NCBI GenBank assembly: GCA_036362985.1
Contig: JAYGXS010000005.1
Location: 55,909,658 to 55,973,657 of the forward strand
DNA from: Ligula intestinalis
Lineage: Eukaryota; Platyhelminthes; Cestoda; Diphyllobothriidea; Diphyllobothriidae
DNA: 64,000 bases
Reading direction: 5' to 3'
The translations under genes were made by a program, and so were the position numbers. The notes below the pieces were generated by a model. It was not told the DNA's origin and ran no database searches. It worked only from the letters and a program-made list of their open reading frames with translations. Positions within the stretch are counted from its first letter, which is position 1; each line of letters starts with the position of its first letter. This document shows, piece after piece, positions 10,035 through 21,800 of the stretch.

Positions 10035-10690
10035 TCATCTAGGGGCTTGGGGAGCTTGACTGACAACTGGAACTGTAGTTTCTTGCCTTGGTTTCGGCAG
10101 GTCGAATGTGTCCAGTAATAGTTCCACTGATAAGGTTAGGCCTGGTTTTGACACGTCAGCATATTCAATGTGTTTCAACTGGTTGGCGTGCCGCACCCAA
10201 GTGTCGGAGCCGACCCGAATCTCGTAAACCACGTATCCACACTTTCGGTAAACACGTCCAATCATCCACTTTTTCCAATTATTCCTGTAGTCCTTTGCAA
10301 GCACCGCCTCGCCTGGGTGAAAAATCGTTGTTTTGCACCGTGGTGTCGGTTAAATTGCCTTTTCATTGACATCGGATGGGCTGATTCATCAACAACACCA
10401 ACAGATGACAGCGGATGAATGACGTCAAATGGTGTGCGAAATTTTTTTTGCATCAAAGCTTCTGCAGGGGAGACACCGTCTGGAGTGTGAGGGTTCGGGG
10501 TGGCTCGATAGTTCAGTAGGAATAGTTCAAGAACTTCTTCCGTCGTCCCTTCCTCTTTTGGCTTCTGAAGAGCCCACTTACAGGTGTCGACGAATTGCTC
10601 AACCTGTCCGTTGAACTGCGAGTGCTATGGTGGTGAATGCACGCGATTAATGCCCGACTGCTTGCAGAATTGGGTGCCCAATCTCAACGC
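10035..10690 (-). pseudogene. Ty3/gypsy integrase C-terminal fragment
   Basis: Read on the minus strand from about 10690: QFCKQSGINRVHSPP, a stop, HSQFNGQVEQFVDTCK, LNYRATPNPHTPDGVSPAEA, RTPFDVIHP; then after a frameshift near 10340 FHPGEAVLAKDYRNNWKKW and VRHANQLKH. This is the end of the integrase catalytic core (the Glu region NGQVE) and the GPY/F-like C-terminal domain of metazoan Ty3/gypsy elements. Protease, RT, RNase H and the first part of integrase are missing; a SINE/repeat mosaic abuts the break. With the adjacent LTR it is a 5'-truncated element. Confidence 0.8.
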
Positions 10691-10744
10691 CAGTGGTTGA
10701 AGAGGATGGGACAGGTGACTGGCGTGCAGCAAAGATAAGGGACT

Positions 10745-10985
10745 TTGGGAACTCCATCACCAGTTCGTTGTCTTGCTGGTTTAGGTTGGGGATATTGACG
10801 CTCGTTGACGAACGTTCACCGACCGATAGTGGACCTCATCTGCCCCACCTTGCCTTGGCCCTCGACAGAGGCACTGACAGCTGTAGCAGGTGGTGGTATA
10901 GGCAGATGGTACTGCCACCAATGGCAAGGGGAGACAAGCTCGGGTGGTGCACCACTTGCATCTGGGTATGACTGGCTTATCGCAG
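10745..10985 (-). repeat. SINE-A copy (mosaic)
   Basis: Carries the minus-strand SINE-A landmarks GACGCTCGTTGACGAACGTTC, CCTCGACAGAGGC and GGTATAGGCAGATGGTACTG, then switches into CTGGGTATGACTGGC on the plus strand. It looks rearranged. Confidence 0.5.
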
Positions 10986-11310
10986 GGGGTTAAGCGACTT
11001 AAACCCAAGCAACTGCGATCTTCAGACCATGGTTACTTAGTAGAGAAGAGAAGTCTAAGGAAGGCCAGAGTATTAGGAACAGTATATTGTGTACACAGAG
11101 GGACGGAGAATAGATGGGAAGAGATTTGACTTGGAGAACATACGACCAGCCACGAGAGTCAGTCGCGTCCAAGTGCTGGTTTGACAGCAGTCAGGCTAGT
11201 AGACAGAGAGGTAGAGCGTTCATTGTCTGGGTCGGTCTTGAAGGTCGGTTGGATAGCGTGTGGGTAGACACCGAAGTGGGTGGTCTGTGTCTCGCGCGCC
11301 AGTAATTCTG
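10985..11310 (+). repeat. Repeat B copy
   Basis: Plus-strand copy: ATCTTCAGACCATGGTTACT, GTGTACACAGAGG, CGGAGAATAGATGG, TGACAGCAGTCAGGCTAGTA, ending near GCGCGCCAGTAATTC. See the repeat-family finding. Confidence 0.65.
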
Positions 11311-11384
11311 GTGTCCGCCACGACTTTGAGGTCCAGATGGATTTAGGTCACGACATGAAGGCCAGGCCTCGGGCAGGCAGCGAC

Positions 11385-11520
11385 CACTACAGACTGATGG
11401 CGGCTAATAAGCCAGAAATGTTCATCCTAGTCTCCCTTGTCTTTGTCGGCAATACTATCTGCCTATACTACCATTTGCGACGACTGTCAGGGTCTCTGTC
11501 GAAGGCCAAGGCAGAGTGAT
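11385..11520 (+). repeat. SINE-A copy (body only)
   Basis: GGCTAATAAGCCAGAAATG, TCTCCCTTGTCTTTGTCGGC and AATACTATCTGCCTATACTA mark the SINE-A body. The tRNA-like head is missing. Confidence 0.6.
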
Positions 11521-11836
11521 GCAGATGAGTTCTATTAGCAAGGGGTGTTAAATCTGACGTGTTTATACTGCTAACTGTCAAGATAATTCCGTCGTTCTCA
11601 GAACAGAATCAGACTGTAAGGGCTTTATCTCGATGCGGCTGTTGTGCCCCCTTTATATATGCGGAGCCCGAGCCATTTAGTGCATAAAAAGTGCATCCAT
11701 ATCGTGTGTGGAAGGCGTAGATGGACTGTATCCTTTTCAGCACTGCCAACTGACGAATTACCAGACACACCATCAGTTCACTGTGTGCTATGTGTGGAAC
11801 CGCTGATAAATGACACTGGGAGTTAGGGAGCGCCGG

Positions 11837-12175
11837 TGTTAGGAGGCGCCTAAAAGGCAGATAGCATGCAGCAAGCAGCCGCGCTCACAGCAGGCTATCG
11901 ATCCGTGAACCCATACTGGCCATCAACCAATCAATAATTTAAAATTCAAGCTACAGTCCGCCGATGGGTCATCAGCCAATCGTGCAGGTAGCCAAGCCAG
12001 GACAGAAGCTGATTGGCTCAATGGACCTAGCTTATACTCGTTTGCTGCCCTAAATATGTTGTACTAATAACGCTCAAAGACTGCTGTTGCGCTCTTCTTA
12101 TCGTGTTCTTTCTTAGGGGACTCACACAAGGGGTAATTGGGTGGTGACGTCTCGGCCTTGGCTACTGTTATAACA
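11837..12175 (+). repeat. Ty3/gypsy solo LTR
   Basis: About 339 bp, TGTTAGGAGGCGCC at the left end and TGTTATAACA at the right. It is homologous in opposite orientation to the LTR at 9611-9955. No gypsy coding sequence flanks it, so it is probably a solo LTR left by LTR-LTR recombination. The flanks GCCGG and GCCAA are only partly alike, so a target-site duplication is uncertain. Confidence 0.65.
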
Positions 12176-13185
12176 GCCAACTCCTTCTAATCCCCTGATT
12201 TTGTGAACCATGGGGTGTGTGTGTTTAGGAGGCCAGGTCGTGCTGTGGCACGTAGATGGGTCTGTCGGCACTGTCAACCACTGCGCCCGTCCCATCTCAG
12301 GTGACCGATCAGCTAGGCGGTGGTAGAGAGATTGAGGTCGATCTTCAGCACATTTCCTTCCTCCCCATAATCGATCTGACACGCTTGAAGCTATCATGGT
12401 ACGCCAAAAGCTGCGGCTTGGGGGATGGCTAGGTGACGGGATAACTGGGAAACCGCAGTCAGGCCTGTTCATCTTGTTGTGTGGAGTGGCTGCCTGGCAG
12501 GCTGAGATTCAGGCTGCAATGGCTCCTAAATTTGGCCTAAAGAGCGCTCCGGCGCACGCGGGAGCCTACCTAGCGAGGTGTGCTGTTGGTACGCGTATTT
12601 GAGTTTTAGCCGCGCCAGCCACCTGCGCCCTCTCCGGTCTTCTTGACTTTTGGCTTGACATCGGATACAGATTTTGGAGTGGGGTAGATCCTGCCAGCCT
12701 AATTTCACTGTAATCCAGCTATAGTCACCGGGCTGCTTCAGCTTGTTGAAGCGCGTGGTGGACATAGTTGACAGTGACGGTTGAACTATCAATGGGCTGT
12801 TTGGCATTGAAAGTCAGTGCATCCATATTTACTTGCCGGAACAAGGTGGGTGAGGAGAAAGTCGGGTGGATTAAATGGAAGTTTTCCTCACTAATTCGCA
12901 TAAAAGCCATACGTACAGCGCCCAATCCACGGAGCACGGGATGGACGTCGACGCCCGGCAGGTCTGTGATCAGGCCCGATGAAGCCATCCTCGGCGACGT
13001 CGCGAATCTCACATCTTTACACGTGACAATTTGTTGCACCTGATTTTGGAAGTCCGGCCCATTCTCGCCTCGTGCGACGCAGTCAAAACACAGAAGGTTT
13101 TTAGAAGTCGTTGCATGCTCGATACCTGGCCTTCCTAACGTGACTTCAATCAGTCTAGACCTTAAGGTTGTGGCGGCCGCCAGAC
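12176..13185. other. Unassigned, contains a repeat shared with 39.3 kb
   Basis: A minus-strand ORF (13246-12725, 173 codons) reads as plausible protein (GVDVHPVLRGLGAVRMAFMR) but I match it to no family, and its first residues come from repeat B. At 12590-12670, minus strand, the string GAGAGGGCGCAGGTGGCTGG with its flanks resembles plus-strand 39290-39360, so at least this part is a dispersed repeat. Confidence 0.35.
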
Positions 13186-13512
13186 TTACTGGTGCGCGAA
13201 ACACAGGCCACCCACGTCGATTTCTACCCACACGCCGTCCAACCAATCACAGGCCGATCTAGCCAATGAACGCTCTCTCTCTCTGTCCACTGACCTGACT
13301 GCTGTCAAACTGGCACTTGGGACCCAGTCAATCTCCTTGGTGGTCGTGTTTTCTAACGTCAAACTTCTTCCATCTATTCTCCTTTCCTCTGTGTACACTA
13401 TATACTCTTCCTAACACTCTGGCCTTTTCCAAGCCCTCTTCTTTACTAATTAACCATGGTCTGAAGATCGCATATGCTTGGGTTTAACTTACAAACCCCC
13501 TGCGATAGGTTC
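13186..13512 (-). repeat. Repeat B copy
   Basis: Minus-orientation copy: CTTCCATCTATTCTCCTTTC, CTCTGTGTACACTATATACT, AACCATGGTCTGAAGATCG, and CCCCCTGCGATAGG at the far end. It includes the CTCTCTCTCTCTGTCCACTG stretch. Confidence 0.7.
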
Positions 13513-14405
13513 AAGAGGAACTCCCCTGTCTTGGCAGATTGTACTATGCTAGGTTTTGAGCCAACATCCTGTTCGACGCCTCTAAGTAAACAACGGTGTC
13601 GGACTGATAGCGTTTACATAGCCCATAGGGCGAACGACGAAAGCATTACCAAAACTGGCTTTGTCGTTTTTCTTCGGTGGCTTGAGTTATTCTCATAATG
13701 TAGCGTGTGTGTGCGTTATCTTACTCGAAGTCAAGTCAGTGTACTTAAATTGAAACTTGATTTTCAGGCCGCGGTGGAAAACGGGTTGTTGTTGTTGTTG
13801 TTCCTTTTGTTGATTCAATCGCGAGTTTTCCATATGCGAGCCATGGCCGGAATGCAGAGAAAGTAATACTAGCGATTATTCTGGACCCCTTTTCTAGTCC
13901 CGTCCATCGCGCAGAGCTAGGTCGTGCTGGCGCTAAATCTGATTGCTCAGACCTCCCAGACGTGCCAAACTCCCCTATAAGTCACAGTTTGGTTAATAGA
14001 AAGAGCGATCCGGGTTATCCTGGACGGCCTACAGGATCGTCGTCTCCGCAAGACTTAGGGAGATGAAACAGGCAGCAAAATTACACGCAGCTCCTGTTTT
14101 AGTCTGCTGATTTAGGTAGTTACATGGGTATAGTCCCTAGGTAGAAACTTGCGTCGAGGAGCCAGAGATAAGACCCAGATGCCGGTTAGGTTCCATGCAC
14201 AAAAAGCGGAGCGTTCGATTCCTTACCTCTAAGTACCAAGCTCGTATGACCTTAAACAAAACGTGTTGAACTATCTGGCAAAATTGCTGAAAGGCAGGTT
14301 TGCAGTAGAAGTTAACGATATTAATCAATAGCGCTGTTAGCATTTGTGGAAGGTATTAAATTCTTAACGTTTCACTTCGCCTTGCGCAGGTTTAAAGCTT
14401 TAATT
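13513..14405. other. No recognised gene
   Basis: A short (GTT)n run lies near 13786-13802. The rest is unassigned; part of it may be the intron or 3' end of the PLE remnant that follows. Confidence 0.35.
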
Positions 14406-14640
14406 TCAGCTCTCACTTACTGTTCCGGCATCACACGATCCACATGGAATTTTATGGACAATTTCTTTCCTTTCTAAATAGTTCACCTTATCCTTAGGAT
14501 GTAGCAATTGAGTGCGTAGTGTCGTTGTTTGTTTATGGGCCACCCGGATGTGAGGCTTCCTCAAATGGCCAAAATTTTGCCTGACTGAGGGCACAGGAGT
14601 CAAGTTAACCACTTGAGTGTCAAGTGGGCCAGCTGTGTCA
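14406..14640 (-). pseudogene. Penelope-like element RT/endonuclease linker fragment
   Basis: The minus-strand frame reads QNFGHLRKPHIRVAHKQTTT, LRTQLLHPKDKVNYLERKEI, VHKIPCGSCDAGT. This is the PLE segment just before GIY-YIG (consensus V-HK-T-TLR--L--PKD-----E--G-VY-IPCG-C). Coding similarity stops at GATGCCGGAACA, directly before GTAAGTGAG (about 14427 on the minus strand), which looks like a strong 5' splice site. The GIY-YIG half is not recognisable downstream. Confidence 0.6.
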
Positions 14641-14841
14641 CACAGATTTCTTGAGGGGGGGGGGAAATGACATCTCCAAGCTACGGTTGCGCAAGCTGCG
14701 ACATTCACGATCACCGTACGCGGACAGCTGTCAGCCGATTGCAATTTGTCGTTAGATGACGGTCTTGACACCGAGGCCCTTTGTTACTATTAAACGTTGT
14801 CCTGATAGTGTTATTATTGATATTGGTAGTGGTGGTAGTGT

Positions 14842-14890
<49 letters not shown>
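14842..14890 (+). repeat. (TAG)n microsatellite
   Basis: About 16 uninterrupted TAG units. The poly-Thr ORF on the opposite strand is only this repeat translated. Confidence 0.95.
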
Positions 14891-14891
<1 letters not shown>

Positions 14892-16413
14892 CTTAGAGCC
14901 GCTGCCACTGCAAGTCATTGATGACAGTCTTATCTGCCTCGCGGATGTGCATTATCTCTGGCTGTCTTACAAATCAACCCGGGTGAAAGCTTGGGACGCG
15001 TGTAAGCTCATTTACTTTTTAATTCTTTGATTATAGCCTAGTTCTCCTAACAACAGCAGTAAAATTGCTTTATCATCTACAGATAATTCCAATCTACCTT
15101 ACCCTAAGTTCTAATTGGCTGTAACTTCATTTCTTAGTTTTATACACTAATGTACCTCTTAACTTATGCAGTCGAGTCTTTTAGTTTAGATTTGCTTGAC
15201 TTTCATAGTGCAGTCGAGTCCTCAAAGCTTAGTCCAAGCTTTTTAGTCTATTGCAGTCTCAGCAATACTGTTGTCCTCTATTACCGGTACTTGTAGCTCA
15301 CCCATTTAGAAAGATGATGATTTGACCTCTGACAAATGGTAGCGTCAGAGCTAGCACAAGTTCTAATACACTTATTCCTGACATTGTGGAGATATAAGCC
15401 CAGAGTTGACTTTAATCACAACTCTACAAACGCTTTATTATTATCATCCAAACGCTAATCAATATTACATCACACAGACTGGGAGTGCATACTGGGTGCG
15501 ACTCCTTAAAGAGCATGCACAGGCAGTACTAATAGTATACTAAGTACTGGCCTTAGTAAGCACGATTGCTAGAATAAGCACTGCTGGCATAGGCATGTAG
15601 CTATATCGGCACCATCTTAGTGCGTACAGCTCCGTGGATAGAGATGAGAGTGTGGAAACCATGACGAACTCAGCCATGCTCATGACCCCAAGTATGTGCT
15701 TACCCGAAATAGTTAAACCCAGATTCACACTCCTTGTTGAGACCAAGGGGGTATGAGCCCTAGCGTTGACTAAGTCAGCGTCACCTCTGATAAATGGTGG
15801 CGTCAGTGTCAGCACCAGTACTACTAGACTTCCTGCCGTGATTTAGGGGATACTATCCGAGTGCTGACTTAATCAGCGTCACTTCTGACGTACAAAACAG
15901 TCAGTACCAGTACCAACAAGTACTATAACTAAGTTACACACTAGTTCATAGTATTAGAAGTAAGCAGTACCAGTCCTGGTTTACTAAAGTCTGGCTAGAC
16001 ACCTACTATAGGTGAGTGAGGATAGATAGCATATTAGTACCCGCACAATGTCTACTGTCACTTAAGACTAAGTTAGGTGGTGTATTGGCTTGCATTTGAT
16101 ACAGCAGCCCACGCCGGTCCCCGTTTAGTCTTCGCGACCCCGGGAGAAGGTGAAGAAAGCGGAAGCGCTAACTACGTCCTAAGACCGTCACCTTCTGTAC
16201 CAACCTGTTGCTACACTTTGTTGACTTCATCGAAACCGATGTCAAAACACATTCTGACCTCGTGGAATTAGCAGTAGGAGACGGGAACATATATTTTTGT
16301 ATTATCGGTGTCCTGACGCTAAATTCCAACTTCTATTAGGGTTAATGTGAAGGTTCCAGTTATGACTACGGTTAGGGTAAGGATACAATAAAAGGTATCA
16401 CCCTGGGATTTAG
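14891..16413. other. No gene; diverged internal repeats
   Basis: Phrases such as ACCTCTGACAAATGGTAGCG (near 15328) and ACCTCTGATAAATGGTGGCG (near 15782), each with GCGTCA and GTTGACT/GCTGACT nearby, suggest an old tandem or dispersed duplication of roughly 0.45 kb. No coding signal. Confidence 0.35.
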
Positions 16414-16735
16414 TTGAAGGCCCCTTGTCATACTCCAAAAGTCCTTTCTACTTTCAGAGCTCGGACGAGTGCTCACACCACAGACACTCAACTACCCAGT
16501 GTCCTGCTGCCCTCACCCGCCGACACAATTTTCCCTGCTGCGACCCTCACATTCATCAGAACGACAACCACCGCGGGCACCCTCCGATGCATCACTTACA
16601 ACTACCACTGCCATTGCTAACGACTCCTCCACCAGCAATGGGCACTCGAGTCTACCCTGTCTTGATTACGATCTTACATTAACTTCACGAATCAGTCTAC
16701 CCAGTCACTTAAGAATGCAAGTGATGGCAGGGTGA
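16414..16735 (+). pseudogene. Decayed C2H2-zinc-finger-like tail of a retroelement ORF
   Basis: One plus frame (16469-16735) goes through a Ser/Thr/Pro-rich linker into CLDYDLTLTSRISLPSHLRM, which aligns with a C2H2 finger of the form C-x2-C-x-(R)TFTSRI-L--HLR-H whose second Cys and last His are lost. Thr/Pro-rich linkers and fingers of this kind are reported to me from flatworm LINE ORFs only by memory, so the retroelement link is inference. The same Thr/Ser-rich style recurs around 17740-18010. Confidence 0.35.
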
Positions 16736-16960
16736 ACAAACAGTCTCTTTCCGAAATAAATTAAAAGATAGAAAGGTTATAGACAGAAAGATAGAAAGAT
16801 TATATCATCTTTGTCACTATGTGACGGTCTTCAGGGTTTGCGTTGCGAGGTCCTTGACAAAACGGAACTTAACTGTTCCTTGACTAGATCCGTTGAAACA
16901 CATATGTTCATTCAGGTTATAGGTTGTTTTGTGGGAATCAGTGCCTAGAGCACCTATCAC
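16720..16960 (+). repeat. Repeat H, partial third copy
   Basis: CAGGGTGAACAAACAG ... AAGATAGAAAGGTTATAG, and later GGTTGTTTTGTGGGAA, parallel the repeat-H copies at 24360-24460 and 27340-27420. About 120 bp is inserted between the two blocks. Confidence 0.4.
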
Positions 16961-16964
16961 AGGA

Positions 16965-17075
16965 GTTCCTTAGGAGTAGAGAAGTCATGGGAGGTCAGAG
17001 TGCTAGGAACAGTTTATTTTGAACAGAAAGAAGGGAGAATAGTTAAAAGAAAATTGACTGTCAGACGACCGAGCA
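16965..17075 (+). repeat. Repeat B fragment
   Basis: TTCCTTAGGAGTAGAGAAGT, GTCAGAGTGCTAGGAACAG and GGGAGAATAG match the core of repeat B in plus orientation. It lies head-to-head with the minus copy that follows. Confidence 0.5.
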
Positions 17076-17299
17076 GCCACACGCCGGATGGGCGCGTTTG
17101 AAGTGAGGTTAGCGTGGGAATCGCCACAGTATCAGGAGGGGCCTTTGTCTGAGCCGGCCTTGACATGTGATTAGCTAGACAGACGAGTGTAGGTGGCCAA
17201 TACATGTGCACTCGTAGGCAGCAGTGAGCCTGAGTGAGTCTGCACGGAGTGAGTCACCACACACTAACTCAAAGCAGAGACAGCCGTTCCCAGTGTCCT

Positions 17300-17730
17300 T
17301 GTTGTGACTAGCTTGCGTCGAAGTGCATTTTCCCAAAGGAACACCGATGTGGTTTTCGACGCCTGGATCAGCCAATCACAGTTCCCGCGTAGATGCCTTT
17401 TGGGGATGGCGGCGAGTAGCAAGCTTGCACGCGTTCCCGACGCAATCTATCTGCCTGGCCAGAAACCTCAAAGCTGACCCAGCCAATGAACGCTCTCTCT
17501 CTCTCTGTCTACTGGCCTGACTGCTGTCAAACCAGCACTTGGACCACGGCTGGCATCCTGACTGGTCGTTATCTCCCAAGTCAGACTTCATTCCATCTAT
17601 TCTCCGTTCCTCTGTGTACGCAATATACTATTATTAACGTCCTGGCCTCTACTGACTTCTCCTCTGCTAAGTAACCATGGTCTGAAGATCGCAGTTGCTA
17701 GAGTTAAACTTACTTAACCCCCTGCAGTTC
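17300..17730 (-). repeat. Repeat B copy (long)
   Basis: One of the two longest copies, with TAGCTTGCGTCGAAGTGCA at one end and CTTAACCCCCTGCAG at the other. It is collinear with 31310-31745. Shared inner landmarks are AGCAAGCTTGCACGCGTT, GACTGCTGTCAAACC and ACCATGGTCTGAAGATCGCA. Confidence 0.7.
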
Positions 17731-18624
17731 CCTCACTACCCTCTTACATCCACTCATCGCTAAGACTCATTCGGTCACATGACAGTGCAATTCAACGCTG
17801 TCATGAATTCTAATGCCGACACCTCTAGCACCAATTCCAGTCTCAGCCATTCAATCGGCGTGACCACCAAGCTTACCAACGTACACACCAGCTCCGTCGC
17901 CTCAACACCATGTGCGCTATCTTATCCTCACAGAGACTCGTGAGCCAGTGACTTGGGCCCCACCATGCAGTCGCCGCAGTCGTCTTCACTCCCCAGGCAC
18001 ATTCACACATGCACCTCTATGGAAACCTGTGGTTGGGATGCTGCCGATGGACATCGTCGAAAGCGACGGTCGCACATAGGCCCATTTCCCACGGGCGTGT
18101 CTTCAAAATTGTTTACTTAATCTCGCATTTAAGCTGCTAAAGCAGTAACAAATGAAACCGGCTGGTTTACCGTCCGGCGAGATATAAGGCATTTTCCTAA
18201 TTTAGTATAAAGAAAACGGAGGCTTTTGTTGTTTTTAAATACCTACTCACTTAATTTAAATAACACGTTTTATGAAGAAAAACAGACTTACAGTTTGAAT
18301 GCGGGTAGTGATCAGAGAAACGCAGATATGATAGTAGGGCTGTAGTGGCCCACAGCAGCCACATGGAATCAGAGACTAGCCACTGACAGATGGTGCCTTT
18401 GGCTTGCAAGGCCTGCGCTCCCACTGCCACCTGGGGTCAGGCGCTAACTGTCGCTGACCGACGCCTCACCGTGGCCGTGCGCCCACGCCAAAATTCGCCC
18501 ATCTCAAGATCACGCCACGACCGCTAGTCTAGACATTAGCCGCGTGATTGGCTGCTTTAAAAAGCATGCGATAGCATTCCGGCGATTCCCGACCCTCTCA
18601 TCATTCCGAAATTAACGCTTTTAC
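17731..18624. other. Repeat-like DNA, no gene
   Basis: 17740-18010 may be a decayed Ser/Thr-rich retroelement coding tail (weak). 18300-18560 is GC-rich and looks like the 5' part of a dispersed repeat. I find no intact coding region. Confidence 0.3.
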
Positions 18625-18800
18625 AGCCGGACTGCGGTCATCCGAGAGTCCAAACACTTTCCATCTATTCTCCGTTCCTCTGTATACGCAACAAACTATT
18701 CCTAACACTCTGGCCTTCTCAAGACTTCTTTCTTCTCTTCTAAGGAACCATGGCCTGAAGATCGAAGCTGCTGGGTTGAGCTGACTTAACCCCCTGCGAT
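18625..18800 (-). repeat. Repeat B copy (short)
   Basis: CACTTTCCATCTATTCTCCG, TTCCTCTGTATACGCAA, CCATGGCCTGAAGATCG and CCCCCTGCGATAGGG. It is preceded by a different, GC-rich sequence from other B copies. Confidence 0.65.
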
Positions 18801-18870
18801 AGGGCGTTAACCGATCTAGTTAGGGACGAAGCTCGGCACGTGGTGCTCTAGAGCTTAATCTAGAATTCTT

Positions 18871-18885
18871 GCTGGCAGTCGCATA
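18871..18885. repeat. 15-bp direct repeat, candidate TSD (3' side of LINE)
   Basis: GCTGGCAGTCGCATA, identical to 22394-22408. The bases on both sides differ. Confidence 0.65.
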
Positions 18886-21800
18886 CTTTGTACATGTTAC
18901 GGTTGTGAGCATGCCTGATCTAGCCGGCCTCAATGATGTCATAACGATACCTCGCCATGTGTGGCGATTGGCGACAGCGGATCTCGAAAGCTCCACCCAG
19001 TCCCTTCTCCAGGGACAGAGGCCGAAGATAGAAGGTCATAGAACTGCTTCCATGTCTTGATGGACGGTGTCTAGCCAAGTCTACAGTTGCCCTCCTCTTC
19101 GACGATTCCAGGTGGGCCGCGGTGCCGGGTCGAGGGCAGCATAGGTAATCTCGTGGGGTGGACGATGAAGAACGTGTCCAAACCACCTCAGTCGCCTTTC
19201 TTGAATGGCTTGAGATATCTTAGTGATACGATCGCAGCGGATGCGGACTGTCTCATTTGATATGAAGTCGCTATGCTTAACTCGCAGGATCATCCTCAGG
19301 TACTGGTGGTCAAAGACCTCCAATCTTCGCTCATCTTCAGCGCGCACAGCCCAGCATTCACATCCATAGAGGAGGACTGACCGGATGGATGCACGGTATA
19401 CACGAATCTTCGTGGCGATGGAGATGTCACGTCGGATCCATAGGCGCTTTCGAAGGGTTGAGAAAACCCAGCGAGCAGCATCAATACGGGAGACAATGTC
19501 ATCCTTGCTCTGCCCATTTGGTAGCAGCCTCGCCCCGAGGTATTTAAAGCTGTCTACTTCTTCAAGTTGATGGCCATTTATCCCCAGGGATGCAGCTCGA
19601 GAACAACTTCCTCTTTCCGGAATTTATGGACATGCCTACCGATATAGCGATCTCATTTAACCGCGACACTACTGACTGTAGACCATCAAAGTTTGAGACT
19701 AACAGCGTGATATCATCGGCGTCGTCGACATCAGTTAGCCGGCGTCCGAGTGCAAATTCAACACCGTCCTCTTCATGTAGGGCCTTGCCGAGAATCCAGT
19801 CAATGACGTAGTTAAGCAGAATGGGCGAAAGGACGCAGCCCTGACGGACACCAGACCGGATATTGACCGACTGAGAAAGATTGTTGTGGACCAGGACTCG
19901 TGCGGTGGTAGACCGATAGTAGGCCTTAATCATGGCAATGAGTTTGGTCGGCATTCCATCCAGTTCCATTATTCGCCACAGGGACTCACGATGGATGGAA
20001 TCGAATGCGGCGGCAAAGTCGACGAAGCAAACGGCCGTCGGTTGCTGGTAGCTATGGCGGAATTCTAGAGTGCGCCTCAGTGTGAATAGTTGATCCGCAC
20101 ATCCACGCCCAGCTCGGAATCTGGCTTGCTTGGGTCGTGTCCTGGAGTCACGTACAGACTGGAAGCACCTGAGAAGAACAACAGCTAAGATCTTTGCAGC
20201 AACATCGATAAGACTTATGCCACGTTAATTCTCGCATCTTGTCTTATCTCCCTTCTTGTGGACAGGTACAAGGATGCCTGAGCCCCAGTCATCGGGAACG
20301 GCCTCTTCTCACCATGCCTGTACAATCACCTCATGGAGCCGAGGAGCCAGGGTGCCGACACAGGACTTGTAGATTTCTGCAGGAATACCGTCCTCGCCGC
20401 ACGCCTTGTTGTTGCATAGCCTCTGCATTGCATCAGTATCTTCGTCTTTGGAAGGGAGGTCACATGACACTGCGTAGGCAGGAGAGGATTGAAAATCCGC
20501 TGTGGTGGAGAGGGAGGGTGTGATGGGTTGTTCGTCAAAGTTGAGGAGATGCTTGAAGTGTTCACGCCAGCGATCGACCTTGGCCGAGTTGTCGGCAATA
20601 AATCCTCCATTCACATCCCGAACAGAATCACAGAGTGTTGGGGGCTTACCACTAACCTGGCGTATGATTTGGTACAATTTTCGGGTGTCACCAACATTAG
20701 AAGCCTGCTCCATAGAAGCCGCCGCTTCGGACCCCTAATTCTGCCAGTCATTTCTAGCCGACTTTGCTGTCAGTTTTCGAAGTTGGCGGAAGGAGGCAGC
20801 GTTCCGGGACCTGGCTCGAGTCGTCTCGGCCGACGGCTGCAGGTTTCTTCCGCTGACCCAGTCAATTCGGCACTGCTGAGTGAATCCAACCATCTTCTCA
20901 GCTGCCCCATAGATAGATGCCTTCAGTGATGGCCACTTGCTACTGCCCTCGATGTCAGCCTGGGTCATAAGACGGGATTGGATTTCCCTGCTTAGAGCCT
21001 CGGTAGTGTTGGTTTGCCGGAGCTTTGCCGGAGCTTTGCGACATCAAGGCGTCTCGCACATGGCAGTTTGGGCATAGATGAGAGGTGAACCTTCAGGCAA
21101 ATGCGAACGAGAACATGGTCAGACCCGTGGATGTTACCAGTTTCGGCACCTCGCATCGAGCTGCTATCGTGGACCTAGCTGCAAAACCGTGAACCAACTA
21201 GAATGTAATCAATCTGACTGGCCATACGGCCATCGTTCAAATAGAAAGTCAGTAGATGTTTGTGACGACGCTGAAAGCATGTGTTGGTAACAAACAGTCG
21301 GTTCTGTTCGGCAAACTGCAGCATCCTCTCACCATTGTCCGTTCGAGAGCCAAGCCCAAAACGACCAAGAAGGTGGCTGTTTGTCAGGTCACCGGGCCCA
21401 GTCCGGCCATTCCAGTCCCCGGCAACAACTAGCAGATCTCGGCGAGGGAGTCATTCGGCTAGCTCCTGCAGCTGCCAGTAGAAATTATCGTCCGCTTGCT
21501 GTTCAGCCGCCGACGTAGGTGCATGCACAGATACGACCAAGATATTCGTAAAATGGCCCTTTAGTCGAACATAGGCCATTCGGTCGTTGACTGGTTCCCA
21601 TGCTAGTAATGCACGGTTAGCTTCTTCCGAGAGGGCAATAGCCACACCATGTCTACCAGATGAGTCACTCGGACCGCTGTAATACAAGGTGAAATGAGAT
21701 TAGACCCCCGGGATTTTGCTTTCTTGAGCGCCTGAGTCGGGGAGTCGGGCCTCTGACAAGCAACAAACATCCACGTGATATTCATGGAGACTGTGCGCTG

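Noticed and set aside
14711..14908. Poly-threonine ORF on the minus strand
   Set aside because: It is a translated (TAG)n microsatellite.
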